Of a stretch of 64,000 bases of DNA, positions 8,250 through 17,394 are shown in pieces. The notes under the pieces are model-generated. The model saw only the letters and a program-made list of their open reading frames with translations. It did not search any database and had not been told where the DNA came from. A program made the translations under genes and the position numbers. Each line of letters starts with the position of its first letter. The stretch's first letter is position 1. The stretch covers positions 682,001-746,000 of the forward strand of contig CBDHFR010000004.1 of assembly GCA_965262665.1 (NCBI GenBank). The letters run 5' to 3'. Source of the DNA: CBDBND01 sp965262665. GTDB taxonomy: Bacteria; Pseudomonadota; Alphaproteobacteria; Rhodospirillales; Rhodospirillaceae.

Positions 8250-9569
8250 ATGACATTGATCCGTATGGGATTTTGCATCGGTCTGACAACGATGAGGCTT
8301 GCCCTCGTTGGCGATATCGATCCGGCGGCCGCACAGGTGGGATACGGCGCTAATCCACAATTGCCCCTACCGGACGAAAGTTTGATACCGACGGTCAATG
8401 TATCCAAGGCCGTCGGCTGGAGGCCTGGCGGCAAGCCGATCGCCGCGGAGGGTTTGCAGGTGTCGGTGTTCGCAACCGACTTCGATCACCCGCGCTGGCT
8501 CTACATGCTGCCTAACGCCGATGTTCTGGTGGCGGAAAGCAACTCGCCGCCGTCGGAGGCCGGCGCGCCAAGACCCACCATACGGACATGGGTTCGGCGC
8601 CTGCTGATGGGCCGAGTTGGAGCCCGGGCACCCAGCGCCAACCGAATCAGCTTACTGCGCGACGCCGACGGAGATGGAGTTGCCGAGACCAAGACGACCT
8701 TCATCGAGGGGCTGTTCTCGCCTATTGGCATGGCTCTGGTGGGTTCGGACTTCTACGTCGGCAACGCAAATGCGCTGATGCGCTTTTCCTATACTGAGGG
8801 CGCGACGTCCATCACGGAGCCCGGCATCAAGGTCACCGACTTGCCGGGGGGACCGGTCTTCGGGCATTGGACCAGGAACATCATCGCCAGCAAGGATGGA
8901 GCCAAAATCTATGTAGCGGTCGGGTCCACCGGGAACATCGCCAACAACGGCTACGACAAAGAGACCAACCGCGCCAACATCCTGGAAGTCGATCGCGACA
9001 CCGGCCAGTTTCGCGTGTTCGCATCCGGCTTGCGTAATCCGACCGGGCTTGCCTGGGAGCCGGTCACCGGCATGCTGTGGACAGCTGTCAACGAGCGCGA
9101 TGAGCTCGGCAACGACCTCGTCCCTGACTACATGACCTCGGTGAAAGAGGGCACCTTTTACGGCTGGCCGTTCAGCTACTTCGGCCAGAACGTCGACGAA
9201 CGGGTCCAACCACAGCGTCCCGACCTGGTCGCCAGGGCCATACCGCCCGACTACGCGCTTGGCGCACACACCGCTTCGCTTGGCATCCACTTCTACCAGG
9301 GTTCTCTATTACCGGCTGAGTACCGAGGCGGCATTTTTGTCGCCCAGCATGGGTCGTGGAATCGTAACCCTCAGGCTGGCTACAAGGTGATTTATGTCGC
9401 CTTCGAGAACGGTAACCCAGTTGGTATGCCCAAGGATATTCTGACTGGCTTCCTTAATGATGAGGGTGAAGCCCAAGGCCGCCCGGTCAGCGTGATCGAA
9501 GACCAGACCGGCGCGCTGCTGGTCTCCGACGACGTCGGCAACGTCATCTGGCGCGTGACGCCGATGTAA
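8250..9569 (+). CDS. Sorbosone-dehydrogenase-like PQQ sugar dehydrogenase
   Basis: 439 residues of the L-sorbosone dehydrogenase/soluble aldose dehydrogenase family, six-bladed propellers that use PQQ in the periplasm. The hydrophobic start followed by DPAAAQVG suggests a weak signal peptide. Typical pieces are LRDADGDGVAE (about 140), a GLFSPIGMAL segment, SGLRNPTGLAWEPVTG, VNERDELGND (about 290) and VAQHGSWNR near 370. A GGAAGGGA ribosome site precedes the ATG at 8250. The neighbours are IS elements and a beta-propeller fragment, so no operon is visible. The substrate is not known. Confidence 0.85.
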   Translation: MTLIRMGFCIGLTTMRLALVGDIDPAAAQVGYGANPQLPLPDESLIPTVNVSKAVGWRPGGKPIAAEGLQVSVFATDFDHPRWLYMLPNADVLVAESNSPPSEAGAPRPTIRTWVRRLLMGRVGARAPSANRISLLRDADGDGVAETKTTFIEGLFSPIGMALVGSDFYVGNANALMRFSYTEGATSITEPGIKVTDLPGGPVFGHWTRNIIASKDGAKIYVAVGSTGNIANNGYDKETNRANILEVDRDTGQFRVFASGLRNPTGLAWEPVTGMLWTAVNERDELGNDLVPDYMTSVKEGTFYGWPFSYFGQNVDERVQPQRPDLVARAIPPDYALGAHTASLGIHFYQGSLLPAEYRGGIFVAQHGSWNRNPQAGYKVIYVAFENGNPVGMPKDILTGFLNDEGEAQGRPVSVIEDQTGALLVSDDVGNVIWRVTPM

Positions 9570-9577
9570 GGTCCGGA

Positions 9578-9826
9578 TTACTTCAGCGGGATCAGCGCGA
9601 TCGCGTTATTGGGGTTCATCGGGATAACCAGCTGATCGGCGCCTGAATCGAAACACATCGACGCTGCGCTTGGGATGTCGCTGGCAATCATCTCGGCGGG
9701 TTGCCCCGGCCGGATACGCGATACGCCGCCAAACCGCACGCTGCTGATGTATTTGGTGCCGTCCTCCATGATAACCAAACCGTCGTTGCCAGCCTGAACG
9801 GCCTTCTCGGTCTTTGCCACCCGTGC
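9578..9826 (-). pseudogene. SMP-30/NHL-type beta-propeller protein, C-terminal remnant
   Basis: About 80 residues remain: NDGLVIMEDGTKYISSVRFG, RIRPGQPAEMIASDIPSAA and DQLVIPMNPNNAIALIPL. These are the repeated strands of gluconolactonase-like or NHL propellers. The 5' side is cut by the IS110 fragment at about 9822. The gene converges with the sorbosone-dehydrogenase gene. It may once have been a functional partner, but nothing here proves that. Confidence 0.6.
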
Positions 9827-10484
9827 GCTCCTTGTCCGACAACGCACGCAGTCGATCAACTCACTGCGGGGCCAGCTCACGGAGTTCGGTGTGATCGCGC
9901 CACAGGGTGTAGGGAATGTCGCAGTGCTGCGGTTTGAATTCGGAACAGCGAGGGAGGTGCTTCCTGAACAGGTGGCATCGATGGCCGAACTGCTGTTCGA
10001 GCAGATCGCTGCTCTCAGTGAGCAGATCGCCAGCCTCGAGAAAGAGATCCGTTCTCAGGCCCAAGCGCGCGAGGAGATGAAACGGCTGATGACGATCCCC
10101 GGCATCGGACCGATCTGTGCGATGGCGGTGCATGGCTTTGCGCCGCCGATGGAGGGCTTCGGTTGCGGGCGTGACTTCGCGGCTTGGGTAGGGCTGACAC
10201 CGAAGCAGAATTCGACGGCAGAAAAGCAGAGGCTCGGCCGGATCACCAAGATGGGACAGCGCGACCTCCGCCGATTGCTCGTTCTTGGCGCGACGGCCGT
10301 GCTCCGACATAAGCGCAAGCGCGCGGAGCTGGATGATCCCTGGCTCCGCAGGATGCTGGCGGAAAAGCCGCCGAAGCTGGTCGCTGTCGCTCTTGCGAAC
10401 AAGATGGCCCGCATCATCTGGGCGCTGTCGGTCAAGAAGGAAACCTACCGGGCGCCGGCGGCTGTTGCCGCTGGTGCGGGATAG
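9822..10484 (+). pseudogene. IS110/IS1111-family transposase, C-terminal half
   Basis: An open frame runs from about 9822 without a proper start: LLVRQRTQSINSLRGQLTEFG, then a coiled segment, then the Transposase_20 domain MKRLMTIPGIGPICAMAV, followed by FAAWVGLTPKQNSTAEKQRL and KMGQRDLRRLLVLGA. IS110-type enzymes have an N-terminal RuvC-like DEDD domain and a C-terminal serine domain. The DEDD domain is lost here, so this copy is dead. Its left edge replaces the 5' part of the beta-propeller gene. Confidence 0.88.
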
Positions 10485-10780
10485 CTACTTGGAAAAAAAG
10501 GTTGTTTGGAACGCCGGGCTCTGCGGTCACGCTCTTGAGGGCGTGATGCGCGGATAACCCCGGTTGGTGCGGCTAGGACGAAAGACAACATAGGGGCAAA
10601 AGGTCGGAGAGACGGGGTCGGAAAAACCAGTAACGCCTGCAGGGCTGCCAAGCATACCGCCAGTGCGATTTGGATCCGATCCACGAACACCATATGGGCC
10701 CGCGGCGCATGTATGCCGCACTTGAGAGGCCGGACATAGGACAGTACCTGACCGCATGTCACGAGTTGTTCAAATTCCTG
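10485..10780 (+). other. Non-coding region downstream of the IS110 remnant
   Basis: About 295 bases with no coding content. In IS1111-group elements the region after the transposase gene encodes the bridge RNA that guides target choice. Length and position fit, and the stretch has several self-complementary runs (for example CGTGATGCGCGG and CCGCGGCGCATG). This is inference from family knowledge. The right end merges into the IS481 remnant. Confidence 0.35.
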
Positions 10781-10796
10781 CTTGCACTACAGGGGG

Positions 10797-11415
10797 CGTC
10801 CACATACAGGCGTTGGAAAAGAAGAATCGCGACGACGAAGCCCGCGGCGAGGTGGAAACGGCCCACCCCGGCTATCTGGGTTCACAGGACACCTTCTATG
10901 TCGGCACCCTGAAGGGGGTGGGGCGGATCTACCAGCAGAGCTATATCGATCCCTATTCCAAGGTCGCGCAGGCCAAGCTCTACACCACCAAGACGCCGAT
11001 CACCGCCGCCGACCTGCTCAATGACCGGGTGCTGCCGTTCCATGACGAGCACGACCTGCCTGTGCTGCGGATCATGACCGACAGGGGCACGGAATACTGC
11101 GGGCGAGCGGACAAGCACGACTACCAGCTCTTCCTGGCCATCAACGATATCGACCACACCAAGACCAAGGTGAAATCACCGCAAACAAACGGCATCCGCG
11201 AGCGCTTTCACAAGACCGTGCTGCAGGAGTTCTACCAGGTCGCGTTCCGCAAAAGACTCTACGACAGCGTCGATGCGCTGCAGGACGATCTGGATCAATG
11301 GCTACATCACTACAACACGGAACGCACTCATCAGGGCAAAATGTGTTGCGGCAGAACGCCGTTCCAGACCATGATCGAGGGCAAAGAAATCTGGAAGGAA
11401 AAGTTCGTGAACTGA
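10797..11415 (+). pseudogene. IS481-family transposase, N-terminally truncated
   Basis: The integrase-core part of an IS481 transposase. It contains QDTFYVGTLKGVGRIYQQSY, YSKVAQAKLY, LRIMTDRGTEYCG, QTNGIRERFHKTVLQEFY with the catalytic Glu, and a C-terminus ending EGKEIWKEKFVN. The helix-turn-helix N-terminus is missing. From 11075 on, this sequence is the left arm of a large inverted repeat with 12117-12520. Confidence 0.85.
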
Positions 11416-11478
11416 ACTTGACCTAACAGAGGCCGCCGGAAAAACGGCCAACTGTCAGATTACATCTGAACCACTACA
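11075..11478 (+). repeat. Left arm of about 400-bp inverted repeat (IS481 end)
   Basis: This segment and the reverse complement of 12117-12520 encode the same transposase tail and end in the same IS481 terminus (about GTCAGAT, then ACATCTGAACC). They differ at a few bases, for example GGGGCACGG against GAGGTACGG. Between the arms lie about 640 bases of IS630 sequence. Confidence 0.88.
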
Positions 11479-12021
11479 TCCAATGGCCATGGGGTATGGC
11501 GGCCCGGCACCGTTCGCCTTTGCGCGACCATCCCCGCAGCCGCGCCATCTTCATCGACGCGCCGGTCTGGTCGATGAAGATCAGCCGTTCCGGAGCGAGC
11601 CCTGCCTGGCCTTCGAACCAGAGCCGGCGCCGCGCGAGCACGTCCGGGCGCCGCCGCTCCGCTGCATGGCCGGTCTTTTTTTGTGCGTCAGCCCGCGCTT
11701 GGCGAAGAAGTGCCAGACCGTCGACGGGCACACCCGAACCCCGTGCGACGCCGCCAGCTTCTCGCCAATCTCGGCCAGCGTCATAGCCTTGGTCTGCGCC
11801 ACCAGAGCCAGGATAAAGGCCTCATGCGCATCCAGCTTCGAGCCCGGCGGTTGGCCCTGGCGGTCGGGCTCGATCGAGCCCGTCTCGCGCCAGCGCCGGC
11901 GCCAGTGGATCGCCGTCGCTGGCGCGACACGAAAACGCGCCGCGGCCCCCCGTGCAGACAGACCCCCAGTGACCGCCTCGACGACCCGCCGGCGAAGATC
12001 ATTCCCGTAACAATGCCCCAT
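11479..12021 (-). pseudogene. IS630-family transposase, N-terminal half, frameshifted
   Basis: The minus-strand start MGHCYGNDLRRRVVEAVTG (12021) is followed by the helix-turn-helix and HGVRVCPSTVWHFFAKRGL. The reading then shifts frame near 11650 to continue with RLIFIDQTGASMKMARLRG, and stops abruptly after IPHGHW at the IS481 arm. The second and third catalytic residues are lost. This is a different IS630 from the one at 7200-8110. Confidence 0.85.
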
Positions 12022-12116
12022 GTCTGACACCAAATCGCCTCGGGATATAGAATTATGGAGTGGGACGCTTGGGAATCCCTTTCGATTCACAATTCAGTCA
12101 AACCGCTCTAGTTAGC

Positions 12117-12520
12117 TGTAGTGGTTCAGATGTGATCTGACAGTTGGCCGTTCTTCCGGCGGCCTCTGTTAGGTCAAGTTCAGTTCACGAACTTTTCCTT
12201 CCAGATTTCTTTGCCCTCGATCATGGTCTGGAACGGCGTTCTGCCGCAACACATTTTGCCCTGATGAGTGCGTTCCGTGTTGTAGTGATGTAGCCATTGA
12301 TCCAGATCGTCCTGCAGCGCATCGACGCTGTCGTAGAGTCTTTTGCGGAACGCGACCTGGTAGAACTCCTGCAGCACGGTCTTGTGAAAGCGCTCGCGGA
12401 TGCCGTTTGTTTGCGGTGATTTCACCTTGGTCTTGGTGTGGTCGATATCGTTGATGGCCAGGAAGAGCTGGTAGTCGTGCTTGTCCGCTCGCCCGCAGTA
12501 TTCCGTACCTCTGTCGGTCA
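12117..12520 (-). repeat. Right arm of about 400-bp inverted repeat (IS481 end)
   Basis: Reverse-complement partner of 11075-11478. It encodes the IS481 transposase tail (TDRGTEYCG to KEKFVN) on the minus strand. At about 12520 it is fused in frame to IS5 transposase sequence, making a chimeric open frame that reads through from 12800 to 12180. Confidence 0.88.
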
Positions 12521-13239
12521 ACCCCTTATGGCCCACGATCTTGCGCTCCGTGTCACGCACCACCCGGCCCAGATAGGTCTTGAGTTTCTTAACCTGACCA
12601 CCCATGCGCTTCATCTGCCGGGCGTGACCATAACGGTTGGCCCGCAACAGCGCCTCAGGGCCCTTGCGGGCGTAGCTCTGCCGCAACACCACACCGTGCT
12701 TGTGGCACAGCTTGACAAGACGCACACGCGAACGGTTCAGTAATTTGCTGTCGGTGGGAAAGGCCACCGCCTTCTCCTGCACCGTGGTGTCCACCGTCAC
12801 ACGCTTGAGGTCGTTGCGTTTGATCGTCTTGCTCCGAACACCCGCCTCAACTGTGGCCTGCAGAATCTTCTCGCACCCTGAATGGCCTATGCGGCCTCTG
12901 AAGCGCGACCTGCTGCTGGGATCAATGGGCAGGTGATGCTTGAAAATACACTGCGCCGCTAAAGTGCTGCCAGTAAGGGTTCTCCACCCAGCGCATCACC
13001 ACCTGGTCATCGGACAGACCATACACGTGCTTGAGGTATTGAAGCCCCACCATCAGCCGCGTCGCTTTGACCGGGCAGCCGTTATCGGGGCAATACAAGA
13101 CACCAAACTCATCATCGAAACCCTGCCAGTCGAGCAACTCGGTGAGCCGATAAAGTTCGTGTCGTTGATCGAGCATGTTCTCAAGCGCGTTGCGAAAGAG
13201 ATCTAAAGAAGGGACGTCATTGGCTGATGTGGGGCGCAT
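12521..13239 (-). pseudogene. IS5-family transposase, frameshifted and fused to IS481 tail
   Basis: The N-terminal part at 13239-12922 has the residues LYRLTELLDWQGFDDEFG, then MVGLQYLKHVYGLSDDQVV and WVENPYWQHFSG. After a shift near 12910-12920 the frame continues through KRVTVDTTVQEKAVAFPTDS, the first DDE Asp, to RLKTYLGRVVRD-like sequence at about 12525. There the IS5 gene ends and the IS481 tail begins. The missing C-terminus includes the catalytic Glu, so the hybrid cannot be a working transposase of either family. Confidence 0.85.
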
Positions 13240-13630
13240 TTTTGATCCGGAAATTGCAAGGAATCGGCCTTGCAGTATAGAAAATCCGGCGATTCCGAAC
13301 CACCATTGCCAACAAAATTGATCTGCAATAACAGTCTATTACAGAGAATCTCTTCGTCTTTCAGGATCGACTATTTAGGCTTGGAATCCGTTTTTGGGTT
13401 CCGTCAGATCAATCCAACTTAAACCGTTAAGCCGCTTTTGTTTTGGTTGATGCGCGATCAGTCCTGTTATTTCAGGACATCAACAGAAATCACTCGTTTG
13501 GCTTTTGTGACCAATGTCCGCTTTGGGTCAAATGCGGACACAAGGTCATTTGTCGGGCTCCACGTCGATTTGTCCATAAGTACCCGACTCTTCCTCTCCA
13601 CTCTCCCCAACCAAATTGGTTTCTTTATCG
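13240..13630. other. Intergenic, no recognisable gene
   Basis: AT-richer sequence between IS5 debris and the host gene fragment. Open frames here are short and have no protein-like content. I see no RNA gene. Confidence 0.4.
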
Positions 13631-13631
13631 A

Positions 13632-13972
13632 TCAAGATGCGTTTTCTTCTCCCACACCCCAGGGTTTGTAACCGGGTGTGGGCGGCGCATCGACGATTTC
13701 ATCGTCCACATCACGCTGAAAGTCGTCCGCCATCCAGTGCTTACGTTCTTGCCAATGGGCTTTGACCCCTGGCTGACTGGTGAGATCGATAAGTAAGCGC
13801 TTATAACTGTCCCAGAACCGGTCGTCCAAAGTCCCCTCTTTCCATTGGTAAAACGCGTTTTGCAGGACCCACCAGGTTCCATTGAAGGCGGAGTAAAAAC
13901 GAACGGTCTCGACAGGAGAAAGCGACTTAGGGTTCCTCCGTCCCTGCTTGATATATCCACGGTATTCTATGG
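13632..13972 (-). pseudogene. Small membrane-associated protein of unknown function, C-terminal half
   Basis: The minus-strand frame reads YIKQGRRNPKSLSPVETVRF, then NGTWWVLQNAFYQWKEG, TLDDRFWDSYKRLL and HWMADDFQRDVDDEIVD. This is the C-terminal half of a common family of about 150-170 residue proteins with one N-terminal membrane helix. A stop lies upstream at about 13977, and no start is present. The missing N-terminal half is at 36172-36386 on the same strand. Joining the halves at the shared ATCC (13955-13958 and 36172-36175) restores the frame. Confidence 0.75.
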
Positions 13973-14085
13973 AATGCTATATTCTTGTTTAGAATCAATG
14001 TGTTCATTCTTTTCTGACAGCTTGACAGTGCTACCGAGTACCACTAAGTTCCCACTCATGATGTGGTAACTTATGAGGGCACCAA

Positions 14086-15285
14086 TTGGCCGGAAAAATC
14101 ACGGCAAGGTTCGCTGGAGCGGTGAAGAAACCGGGGCGGTACGGCGACGGCAATGGTTTGTATCTGCTGGTCAAGCCGAGCGGGTCAAAGTCGTGGGTTC
14201 TGCGAACGGTTGTGCAAGGACGGCGGCGCGACATGGGACTTGGCGGCTATCCACTGGTCTCCCTGGCCGAAGCCCGTGCGGCCGCTTTCGAGAACCGCAA
14301 GCTGGCCCGTGCTGGCGGTGATCCGTTGGCACTCAGGCGGCGGCCCAATATTCCGACCTTTGAGGAAGCCGCCCGGACGGTAATCGAAATCCACAAGCCG
14401 ACATGGCGCACCGGCAGTACGTCCGCCAGGCAATGGGAAGCATCCCTGCGGCGATACGCCTTTCCCCTTCTCGGCGCCAGGGCTGTGGACACGATTACTA
14501 CAGCGGACGTGATGGCGGTCTTGCTTCCCCTATGGACCGAAAAGGCAGAGACCGCCCGCCGGGTTCGCCAACGCATCAGCGCGATCATGAAGTGGGCGAT
14601 CGCACAAGGATATCGCGGCGACAATCCTGCCGGCGATGCCATTGCGGCGGCGTTACCCAAAGTCAGCGATACGCCTAAGCATTTTCGAGCCCTTCACCAC
14701 AGCGAGACCGGCGATGTGATCCGGGCAGTAAGGGGCTCCCAGGCTTCGCTATCGGTAAAGCTGGCATTCGAGTTCCTGGTTCTGACCGCCGCACGGTCCG
14801 GCGAGGTCCGGCACGCCTTGTGGTCCGAGTTCGACATGGAGGCGGCGATATGGACCATTCCCGGTGAGCGGATGAAGACCGGACGCGAGCATCGCGTCCC
14901 CCTATCGGGCCGGGCCCTGGAGGTCCTGGAAGAAGCGCGGGAACTCGATGACGGCAGCGGCCTGGTGTTTCCGAGCCCGGCCGGACGCAAGCCCATATCC
15001 GCTTCGACGCTTTCCAAGCTGTTGCATGATCTTGATATCGACGCCGTCCCCCACGGTTTCCGTTCGACCTTCCGAGACTGGTGTTCGGAGTCCGCCCAGG
15101 CACCAAGAGACCTTGCCGAAGCCTGCCTTGCCCACGTCGTGAGGGGTGTGGAGGGCGCCTATGCCCGCTCGGACCTGTTGGACCGCCGCCGCACGCTGAT
15201 GGGGCGGTGGGCCGGGTATCTCGCGAACGATGCCGATGGAACGGTCGTTCCAATGGCCCGGCCATCGCAGGAGACGAGCTGGTGA
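14086..15285 (+). CDS. Tyrosine recombinase/integrase (island B), intact
   Basis: 399 residues. It has the N-terminal DUF4102 arm-binding domain (GRYGDGNGLYLLVKPSG and MGLGGYPLVSLAEAR), a central core-binding helix region (RRVRQRISAIMKWAIAQG) and a catalytic domain. The catalytic Arg is in AARSGEVRHALW, the HxxR box is HGFRSTFRDW, the second His is in CLAHVV and the likely nucleophile Tyr is in GAYARSDLLDRR. It is closely related to the broken integrase of island A. The next gene begins inside its stop codon, so the companion is expressed with it. Confidence 0.93.
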   Translation: MAGKITARFAGAVKKPGRYGDGNGLYLLVKPSGSKSWVLRTVVQGRRRDMGLGGYPLVSLAEARAAAFENRKLARAGGDPLALRRRPNIPTFEEAARTVIEIHKPTWRTGSTSARQWEASLRRYAFPLLGARAVDTITTADVMAVLLPLWTEKAETARRVRQRISAIMKWAIAQGYRGDNPAGDAIAAALPKVSDTPKHFRALHHSETGDVIRAVRGSQASLSVKLAFEFLVLTAARSGEVRHALWSEFDMEAAIWTIPGERMKTGREHRVPLSGRALEVLEEARELDDGSGLVFPSPAGRKPISASTLSKLLHDLDIDAVPHGFRSTFRDWCSESAQAPRDLAEACLAHVVRGVEGAYARSDLLDRRRTLMGRWAGYLANDADGTVVPMARPSQETSW

Positions 15286-16175
15286 GCGGTACCGACGCAC
15301 AATCGGCCATCGAGATTGAATTTGCCGATGCAGTAAAAACTGTTAGCGCCTACATGCGGGCACTGAGAGTCTTCGAACTGGGTGGAATCTCGACTGAAGA
15401 ACATCGCAAGCGCGAGACCGAGGCCCTACGGAAAGCGATCCGGCAAGATCAGAACCAAGCCATAGATTTGCCTATCCACCCGTTAGCAAGTGACGCAGCC
15501 GCATTGGGCAGCAAATACCTGCATCGTGGACGCGACCCTAAAATCCTTAAAACTCTTCTGGAAAAGGATTGCACGCACCCAGCGTATCGTGAAGCGCTGA
15601 ATATCGTCGTATTAGGGCTAGGCAAGACGCAGAAGGGCATCCCGAAAAGGTTGAAGAAATGGAGGACAGAGCGTGGCCAAGTTACGGGTCGGTGGACGGT
15701 AAAGAGCACCCGGGATTATCTGATCGGTTTGGCCGTCGAGGCTATGGCGACTGGACATAACGTATTCCATCGGTACGGCGACTCTATTGGAGGGAAACTG
15801 GACCAAGACCAGATGCAAATCCTGGCGGAGGCTGGAAAACCGCCTGAAGAACTTGTCATAGAAGATATCCTTGAGGCGCTGAATGGGATGGCAGGACGTC
15901 CCTGGAAAAAATTCAATAACGGCAAGGGAATGACGGAAAGCGACCTGCTTAAGCATAAAGAGCAATCCGCTTCAGGAGAGCACCATGTAATCAGGCCGGA
16001 AACAGAGGTTCGAACTTCCTTCCCCAATCTGCGCTTGAAGCGGGGTCACGAAGCGAAGCGGAAAAACTCGATTTGCGATGCGGTAGCGGCAGCGTTGGAC
16101 ATTGAAGACCAGACGCTATCCGTCGAGGCGATTGTCTCTGCATGGGAGCGATATAAAAAACAGCCTATTTTATAA
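15282..16175 (+). CDS. Integrase-companion protein of unknown function (island B)
   Basis: I place the start at GTG 15282, which overlaps the integrase TGA (tgGTGAgc); the longer upstream frame only shadows the integrase. The 297-residue protein is charged and helical, without signal or membrane segment. A central segment HPAYREALNIVVLGLGKTQ followed by PKRLKKW resembles the WPHVRPALERAV and LRKW segment of the gene after the island A integrase. Position suggests a helper of integration or regulation. No known domain is recognisable. Confidence 0.7.
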   Translation: MSGTDAQSAIEIEFADAVKTVSAYMRALRVFELGGISTEEHRKRETEALRKAIRQDQNQAIDLPIHPLASDAAALGSKYLHRGRDPKILKTLLEKDCTHPAYREALNIVVLGLGKTQKGIPKRLKKWRTERGQVTGRWTVKSTRDYLIGLAVEAMATGHNVFHRYGDSIGGKLDQDQMQILAEAGKPPEELVIEDILEALNGMAGRPWKKFNNGKGMTESDLLKHKEQSASGEHHVIRPETEVRTSFPNLRLKRGHEAKRKNSICDAVAAALDIEDQTLSVEAIVSAWERYKKQPIL

Positions 16176-16199
16176 GCTGTTAGGGTCACCCTTAATTCA

Positions 16200-17114
16200 C
16201 TTAGAGGCCGTTTCGAAAGGGGTTGAGTGGCCGGTGTCGATGTGATTCCAGGAAGGTTGCTGAAACCGATCTGGAGCCGCCATGTGGACGCCGACCACCC
16301 GAGAGCAGCATAGCCGCAAGGCGCTGCGTTATCAGACTGATTTGACCGCTGCGGAGTGGGTTGTGATCGAGCCTCATTTGCCTCCGGCTCATGGCACGGG
16401 ACGGCCCCGGTCATGGCCGATGCGAGAGATCGTCAACGGCATTTTCTACGTGATGCGGGCTGGCTGCCCTTGGCGCTTGCTGCCAAGCGATTTACCACCG
16501 TGGGGCACGATCTATCGCTGGTTCGCTAAGTTCCGCGACGACGGCCTCCTTGAGAAGATCAACCACTTTCTGGTCATGGCCGATCGCGAGCGGGTCGGAC
16601 GCGAGGCCAGCCCGAGCGGCGCGATTATCGACAGCCAGAGCGTCAAGACGACCGAGGCTGGTGGCCCCCGCGGCTACGATGCGGGCAAGAAGATCAAGGG
16701 GCGCAAGCGCCACGCGCTGGTCGACACCGACGGGCGCGGCCTCGTGCTCGAGGCGCATCCGGCGAGTATCCAGGACCGCGATGGTGGCGGGCCGCTGCTG
16801 TGCGCCTCACGCGGCTCGTTTCCGTTCATCGAGAAGGTCTTTGCCGACAGCGGCTACGCCGGCGAGAAGGTCGCCACGGCCACCATGATCGCCGTCGAGA
16901 TCGTGCGCAAAAGCCCCGATCAGGTCGGCTTCGCCGTCCAACCGCGCCGCTGGGTCGTGGAGCGCTTCTTCGCCTGGATCAACCGCAACCGGCGACTGGC
17001 AAAGGACTTCGAGGCCACCATCGCCTCGGCCCGCGCCTTCCTCTACGCCGCCTCCGTCATGCTCCTCGTCCGCAGATTGGCCCGAGCCGCATGACTTTCG
17101 AAACCGACTCTAAG
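16200..17114 (+). mobile_element. IS5-family insertion sequence, complete
   Basis: Terminal inverted repeats at 16200-16219 (CTTAGAGGCCGTTTCGAAAG) and 17095-17114 match at 18 of 20 positions when one is complemented. They enclose a single transposase gene. The element separates the companion gene from alpA in island B. Confidence 0.9.
16282..17094 (+). CDS. IS5-family transposase
   Basis: 270 residues in one frame. The DUF4096-type N-terminus is seen in LTAAEWVVIEPHLPP and GCPWRLLPSDLPPWGTIYRWF. The DDE residues lie in GAIIDSQSVKTTE (about 113-125), VFADSGYAGEKVA (about 188-200) and VVERFFAWINRNRRLAKDFE (about 230). Length is normal and the terminal repeats are present, so this copy could be active. 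It is unrelated to the IS5-type remnant at 12521-13239. Confidence 0.93.
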   Translation: MWTPTTREQHSRKALRYQTDLTAAEWVVIEPHLPPAHGTGRPRSWPMREIVNGIFYVMRAGCPWRLLPSDLPPWGTIYRWFAKFRDDGLLEKINHFLVMADRERVGREASPSGAIIDSQSVKTTEAGGPRGYDAGKKIKGRKRHALVDTDGRGLVLEAHPASIQDRDGGGPLLCASRGSFPFIEKVFADSGYAGEKVATATMIAVEIVRKSPDQVGFAVQPRRWVVERFFAWINRNRRLAKDFEATIASARAFLYAASVMLLVRRLARAA

Positions 17115-17171
17115 ACTCTTCCAGCACTCGGCGGCATGTATCGGATTCTACTCAATTGAGGAAACAATCCG

Positions 17172-17390
17172 ATGCGAGATAACCAAATTACTATTGACCC
17201 CCTCCTAAGGCGACCGGAAGTAGAAATGCTCACCGGTCTGGCGCGGGCCACCATCTATCAAAAAATGGCAATGGGCCATTTCCCGCGACCCATCAAGATC
17301 GGCAAGCGTGCCGTGGCCTGGCCGACGTCCCTGATTGAAGGCTGGATTGAGGAACGCAAGGCCGAAGCTGGCATCGGCACCGGAAGCTGA
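17172..17390 (+). CDS. alpA: AlpA-family DNA-binding regulator (island B)
   Basis: 72 residues with the AlpA winged-helix layout: LLRRPEVEMLTGLARATIYQ (helix-turn-helix), HFPRPIKIGKRAVAWPTSLI (wing) and EGWIEERKAE. AlpA proteins activate excision or replication genes of satellites. The ParB-like gene starts within a few bases of the stop, so AlpA is the first gene of a coupled three-gene unit (AlpA, ParB-like, HUH protein). The upstream IS5 may have separated it from its native promoter. Confidence 0.88.
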   Translation: MRDNQITIDPLLRRPEVEMLTGLARATIYQKMAMGHFPRPIKIGKRAVAWPTSLIEGWIEERKAEAGIGTGS

Positions 17391-17394
17391 TCCG

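Noticed and set aside
14675..15310. 211-residue minus-strand frame opposite the island B integrase
   Set aside because: Arg/Pro-rich antisense translation of a GC-rich gene; no start signal or family.
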